Origin: Gemmatimonadota bacterium
Lineage (GTDB): Bacteria > JAAXHH01
Direction of reading: 5' to 3'
Assembly: GCA_009838645.1 (NCBI GenBank)
Contig: VXRC01000049.1
Span: 434,001 to 498,000, forward strand
Length of the DNA: 64,000 nt
The notes beneath the pieces were generated by a model. That model searched no databases, was not told the origin of the DNA, and worked only from the letters and a program-made list of their open reading frames with translations. The translations under genes and the position numbers were made by a program. Shown one piece after another: positions 60,444 through 64,000 of the stretch (positions are counted from its first letter, which is position 1; each line of letters opens with the position of its first letter).

Positions 60444-61262
60444 GTGCGAGAAGCCATCACGATGTGGAAGTATACCAGGATGGTCGTCCTGGTAGCCCTG
60501 ACGGCAGCCATGTATGCCGCCGTCCTCATTCCCTTCAAACTCCTTCCCATTATCCCCGGTATTACGGAACTCAGGCCGGCCAACGTGTTTCCGGTCATCT
60601 GTTCCCTCATGTTCGGCCCCGCCGGTGCGTGGGGCGCCGCCTTCGGCAACCTGATCGGCGACCTGATGGGCGGCACCTACGGACTGGGCAGCTACTTCGG
60701 CATGGTCGGCAACTTCTTGCTCGGATACATCCCCTACCGGCTATGGCGCATGCTTACCAGCAAAGAGCCCGGTGCATGGTCCCCGGCCATGCTGGCTCGC
60801 TACCTGTACGTAACGCTGATGGCCAGCATCGCCTGCGGCGTGACGGTCGGCTGGGGGCTGGACACCCTGGGGCTCGTGCCCTTCCACGTGCTGGCGCCCC
60901 TCATATCCATCAACAATTTCGTCACCGCGGCCATCCTCGGTCCGCTGCTGCTGCCCGTACTCTACAAGCGGGTGAAACAGTGGGGCCTGCTCTATCACGA
61001 CGTCATGGACCCCGCCGATCTCTCCAGGGGCCGGCTGCCCCATCTGGCCCACGTGGTCATGGTCCTGGCCCTCTTCGGCGGCCTGTACGCCGGGGTGTCC
61101 ATCTCGCTGGGCCTGAACGAGGAAGCGGCCCGGACGATCCCCCTGCTGTTCGGCCTGGAAATCACCGCGCCGGAAAGCCTGCTCATGCCGGCGGGCGCCA
61201 GTGTCGGAATGGGGCTGCTCCCCCTGATGGTCCTGCTCTTAATCGCCTGTCTGCTGATCTGA
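60444..61262 (+). CDS. ECF-type S component (QueT-like) membrane protein
   Basis: 272 residues from GTG 60444 with AAGGGG upstream. The N-terminal part (about 10-130) has the substrate-binding ECF-S pattern: VALTAAMYAAVLIPFKLLPIIPGITELRPANVFPVICSLMFGPAGAWGAAFGNLIGD (in pieces FKLLPIIPGI, RPANVFPVICSLMFGPAGAW). It is longer than usual S components (about 180) with an extra C-terminal helical pair. It imports a vitamin or similar compound with energising EcfA/T subunits encoded elsewhere; the ligand is unknown. Confidence 0.78.
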   Translation: MREAITMWKYTRMVVLVALTAAMYAAVLIPFKLLPIIPGITELRPANVFPVICSLMFGPAGAWGAAFGNLIGDLMGGTYGLGSYFGMVGNFLLGYIPYRLWRMLTSKEPGAWSPAMLARYLYVTLMASIACGVTVGWGLDTLGLVPFHVLAPLISINNFVTAAILGPLLLPVLYKRVKQWGLLYHDVMDPADLSRGRLPHLAHVVMVLALFGGLYAGVSISLGLNEEAARTIPLLFGLEITAPESLLMPAGASVGMGLLPLMVLLLIACLLI

Positions 61263-61287
61263 TGCTGTCAGGAAGGGATACCATGTC

Positions 61288-62574
61288 ATGAAGGTAGTCG
61301 ACGTAGAACGCATCGTGGTGGACGTGCCGTTCACCGAACGCCAGGCCCGCATTACCGAGCGCGAGGTCTACAACTGGTCGATCCTGGAACTTTGCCGGGT
61401 GACGACGGACACCGGGCTGGTTGGCTGGGGGGAAACGGTCATTCACTACACCTGGGCGCGGGTCACCGACGAGGCCGTGGACCGGGTCATCGGGAAGAGT
61501 CCGGCCGACGTGATGAACGACGACTCGCTCGGCGCCGGATTGCAGATGGCCCTCTTCGACGTGGTGGGCAAAGCGCTGGGAGTGCCCTGCTACAGGCTGC
61601 TCGGGAACAAGGTGCGGGACTGGTCGCCCATCTCCTGGTGGTCCATCGACGCCTCGCCCGCGGACTGGCTGGCCGAGGCCCGCGACGCCGTGGCCCTGGG
61701 GTATACCAGCTTCAAGATCAAGCAGAGGCCCTGGTGGGACATCTTCGCCCAGGTGGACGCCGTCGCCACGGGCATCCCCGGTTTCTTCAAGCTGGACCTC
61801 GACGCCAATGCCACCATGCAGAACGCGGCCGCGGCCATGCCCGTCATGCAGAAACTGGCCCAGCACGAGAACGTGGCCATGTTCGAATCCCCCATCCCGC
61901 AGACCGACATCCTGGGCAACCGCCAGCTCCGGCAGGTCATCCCCCGGTCCATCGCCATGCACTTCGGTTCACCGCCGTACATGACGGCCGTCCGCGAGGA
62001 GGTCTGCGACGGCTTCGTCATCTGCGCCGGGAAGTCCGAGGTGATGCGGCAGGGCCAGCTGAGCGCCGAGGCCAACATGCCCTTCTGGCTGCAGCTCGTG
62101 GGCAACGGGCTCACCACGACCTGGGCCGCCCATCTCGGTGCGGTGCTGACCCATGCCACCTGGCCGGCCATCACGTGCATCAACCTCTACAGCCACCACC
62201 TACTGACGCAACCCATAGAGGTCGTGGGCGGCTTTCACCGGGTTCCCGAGGAACCGGGTCTGGGCGTGACCGTGGACGAGAAAGCCGTGGAGAGGTGGAG
62301 AGTACCGGAGGATACGGTGCAGGACTTGAAGGAAAAGGGCGAACTGTTCGACAAGCCCAAACCGCGGATCATCAATTCCGTGGTCTATCCCGACGGCACC
62401 CGCATTCAAATCGCGCCCATGAACCGGGCCTACGGCTATTTCATCCAGGGCAACGGACCGGCCCACGCGGACGGCGTCCACCTCGAGATCCTGCGCGACG
62501 ACGGGTCGAAGGAATGGCAGGAACTCTACGAAAGGGTACTCGAACATCCGGTGCGCAGCCGGGGCGAGGCCTGA
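61288..62574 (+). CDS. Enolase-superfamily (mandelate racemase/muconate lactonizing) enzyme
   Basis: 428 residues. MR-like N-terminal capping domain (VDVPFTERQARITEREVYNWS) and (beta/alpha)7-beta barrel: the Lys-x-Lys in TSFKIKQRPWW, metal ligands in FFKLDLDANAT and AMFESPIPQ, and a third near FGSPPYMTAV, then VGNGLTTTWAAHL. Family members abstract a proton from a carboxylate-bearing sugar acid. The downstream mannonate dehydratase suggests a sugar-acid substrate. The 3' end carries the first copy of a 27-bp direct repeat. Confidence 0.86.
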   Translation: MKVVDVERIVVDVPFTERQARITEREVYNWSILELCRVTTDTGLVGWGETVIHYTWARVTDEAVDRVIGKSPADVMNDDSLGAGLQMALFDVVGKALGVPCYRLLGNKVRDWSPISWWSIDASPADWLAEARDAVALGYTSFKIKQRPWWDIFAQVDAVATGIPGFFKLDLDANATMQNAAAAMPVMQKLAQHENVAMFESPIPQTDILGNRQLRQVIPRSIAMHFGSPPYMTAVREEVCDGFVICAGKSEVMRQGQLSAEANMPFWLQLVGNGLTTTWAAHLGAVLTHATWPAITCINLYSHHLLTQPIEVVGGFHRVPEEPGLGVTVDEKAVERWRVPEDTVQDLKEKGELFDKPKPRIINSVVYPDGTRIQIAPMNRAYGYFIQGNGPAHADGVHLEILRDDGSKEWQELYERVLEHPVRSRGEA

Positions 62575-62604
62575 TATCGAACATCCGGTGCGCAGCCGGG
62601 GCGA
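62541..62604. repeat. 27-bp perfect direct repeat spanning the enolase-gene stop
   Basis: cgaacatccggtgcgcagcc and its following seven bases occur at 62541-62567 and again at 62578-62604 without mismatch. The second copy lies in the spacer before the mannonate dehydratase. The period is 37 bp. Confidence 0.97.
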
Positions 62605-62625
62605 ATCTACAGGAGACGGAATTTC

Positions 62626-63597
62626 ATGATTAAGATCGCGGAGATTCTCAGCACGGGCCGTAATACGCTCTGGGACCAGGTCAAGCAGATCGGCGTGGAC
62701 CACGTGGTCACCAGCATGCCGCCCGCGGTGGGCAACGAGAAGGGCTGGGAGTACATGCCCATGCTGCGGATGAAGAACAACTTCAACGACGCCGGTTTCG
62801 ACGTGGCCGTCATCGAAAGCGCACCGCCCATGCACCGCATCAAGCTGGGGGTGGAAGGCCGGGAGGAGGAGCTGGACGACGTCTGCACCTTCATCGAGAG
62901 CATGGGCCGCGTCGGCATCAAGACCTGGTGCTACAACTGGATGGCCATCCTGAACTGGACCCGCACGTCTTCCACGGTTCCCTCGCGGGGTGGCGCCGTT
63001 GTCACCGGCTACGACCACGCCATGATGAAGAACGCGCCTTTGACCGAAGCGGGCGAAGTATCCGAAGACCAGTTGTGGGAGACGCTGCACGCATTCCTCG
63101 AGCGGGTGACGCCCGTCGCGGAACAGTACGGCGTGGAAATGGCCATGCATCCCGACGATCCACCGCTCTCTCCGCTGCGGGGCATCGGGCGGATCATGCG
63201 GTCGGTGGACAACTTCCAGAAGCTACTGGACCTGGTGCCGAGTCCCATGAACGGGGTCACCTTCTGCCAGGGGAACTTCGCCCTCATGACCGACGATCAG
63301 CCCGCGGCCATCCGCCACTTCGGCGCGCAGCGCAAGATCTTCTTCGTCCATTTCCGGGATGTGCGCGGGGACGTGGAGAACTACGTGGAGACCTTCCACG
63401 ACGACGGTCCGACCGACATGATGGAATGCCTGCGCGCGTACCGCGATATCGGGTTTGAAGGCGTGCTGCGCCCGGACCACGTGCCGACCCTCTCCGGCGA
63501 AGACAACGACCACCCGGGGTACTCGGCCCTTTGCCGGCTCTACGCGGTCGGATATATCAGGGGGTTGAGAGAAGCGGTCTACCGGGAGGACGCGTAG
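62626..63597 (+). CDS. uxuA: Mannonate dehydratase (UxuA family)
   Basis: 323 residues, shorter than the enteric UxuA (about 390), as common in this clade. Motifs: KTWCYNWMAILNW, the metal-ligand region MAMHPDDPPLSPLRGIGRIM (shown as HPDDPPLSPLRG), FCQGNFALM, FVHFRDVRGD and LRPDHVPTL. It dehydrates D-mannonate to 2-keto-3-deoxygluconate in hexuronate catabolism. AGGAG lies upstream of the ATG. The preceding enolase-superfamily gene is in the same direction, 51 bp away. Confidence 0.82.
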   Translation: MIKIAEILSTGRNTLWDQVKQIGVDHVVTSMPPAVGNEKGWEYMPMLRMKNNFNDAGFDVAVIESAPPMHRIKLGVEGREEELDDVCTFIESMGRVGIKTWCYNWMAILNWTRTSSTVPSRGGAVVTGYDHAMMKNAPLTEAGEVSEDQLWETLHAFLERVTPVAEQYGVEMAMHPDDPPLSPLRGIGRIMRSVDNFQKLLDLVPSPMNGVTFCQGNFALMTDDQPAAIRHFGAQRKIFFVHFRDVRGDVENYVETFHDDGPTDMMECLRAYRDIGFEGVLRPDHVPTLSGEDNDHPGYSALCRLYAVGYIRGLREAVYREDA

Positions 63598-63752
63598 CGG
63601 CTGCGGTGTAATAGGAATCGGTTTACGCCGTATTGCAATATCAGTCCAGTCTTGTATCCTAGGCGTGATCAGGTTATTCAGTCGACCGTGTATTTGTCAC
63701 AGATCTACTCTATTTGATGCCGCCTTTCTCCGAGTAACTTGGTACAACTCAC

Positions 63753-64000
63753 TCAGATTTCAGTAGACCAAATTGTCTCAGCAACTTTGCGATAGAGACT
63801 CTGGCGCAGTACAAGGTCGCTCTTACGAAATTCGTCGTGTGGGCGAAAGTCCAGTGCTAAACGATTGTACATATTAGTGAAGTTGGGATTGTTCTTATAT
63901 GTAATGCTACAGAGTGATTTAGCCAGTAGGTTCTCTGTAGCATAGTGCAAGCGCTTCTCTTCATACCCCATCGATCCCAAACTCTGGTTCCTTCCTTGCT
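63753..64000 (-). CDS. Unrecognised AT-rich gene, 3' part running off the right edge
   Basis: The minus-strand frame is open from the right edge to the stop at 63753, about 82 residues, and continues upstream beyond the window. Visible sequence is polar and helical (KRLHYATENLLAKSL, NMYNRLALDFRPHD, SLYRKVAETIW). I recognise no domain. The DNA is much poorer in GC than the neighbouring sugar-acid genes and codon use differs, which suggests foreign origin. Confidence 0.55.
   Translation of the reverse strand, partial: QGRNQSLGSMGYEEKRLHYATENLLAKSLCSITYKNNPNFTNMYNRLALDFRPHDEFRKSDLVLRQSLYRKVAETIWSTEI

Overview
The window is GC-rich (roughly 60-65% by eye) and gene-dense, with about 57 protein genes on both strands. 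I see no rRNA, tRNA, CRISPR array, intact insertion sequence or phage module. The organism looks like a diderm, DAP-type bacterium: it has Mpl (peptidoglycan recycling), UppP, an ECF sigma/anti-sigma/HtrA-like unit, S41 and TPR envelope proteins, and a GWxTD-type protein. Sulfatases, DUF1080, paired phytanoyl-CoA dioxygenases, SDRs, an enolase-superfamily enzyme and a mannonate dehydratase are typical of uncultured environmental lineages such as Latescibacterota/Gemmatimonadota/Poribacteria-like bacteria. That placement is inference, because no marker gene here fixes the taxonomy.

Layout. 1-5.0 kb: 3' part of a sulfatase, an MFS exporter, then DUF1080, M20 peptidase and aldo/keto reductase on the minus strand. 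5.2-8.1 kb: minus-strand operon of ECF sigma factor, zinc-finger anti-sigma factor and an HtrA-like protein that lacks the catalytic histidine. 8.3-12.0 kb: purD, tsaC (Sua5) and an XPB-type helicase. 12.5-20.9 kb: plus-strand envelope operon of an S41 protease, a giant DUF4175-like coiled-coil membrane protein, a TPR protein and Mpl. 21-27 kb: GNAT, two paralogous four-helix membrane proteins, a Tat-exported class-V aminotransferase, an AT-rich PD-(D/E)XK nuclease gene, and an SDR. 27.3-32.5 kb: Ldh_2 dehydrogenase, Nudix, sugar isomerase, two PhyH dioxygenases, and a D-2-hydroxyacid dehydrogenase. 32.7-41.3 kb: GWxTD protein, HflX, BatA/VWA protein, CarA, and a B12 radical-SAM protein ending in a strong terminator.

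41.3-42.2 kb is a small AT-richer islet of decayed toxin-antitoxin genes. It holds an AbrB-type antitoxin overlapping a PIN toxin reduced to 40 codons, plus an orphan HigA. 42.2-51.6 kb: a second sulfatase, threonine dehydratase, SnoaL-like protein, D-threonine aldolase-type enzyme, a nuclease-UvrD helicase fusion, galactose mutarotase, and an SDR. 51.9-56 kb: MsrP-like molybdoenzyme, RmlB, GT2 glycosyltransferase and UppP (envelope polysaccharide). 56-63.6 kb: two UVR-motif proteins, an MFS permease, SDR, DUF4416, an ECF-type S component, and enolase-superfamily and mannonate-dehydratase genes. An AT-rich gene fragment runs off the right edge.

The most pervasive structural signal is short tandem duplication. 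At least fifteen loci carry direct repeats of 9 to 39 bp. Every one inside a gene is a multiple of three, while several in spacers are not. The most interesting protein-level observations are the nuclease-helicase fusion with a repeat expansion inside its nuclease domain, the His-less HtrA in a sigma/anti-sigma operon, and the ATGA-coupled antitoxin with an internally deleted PIN toxin.
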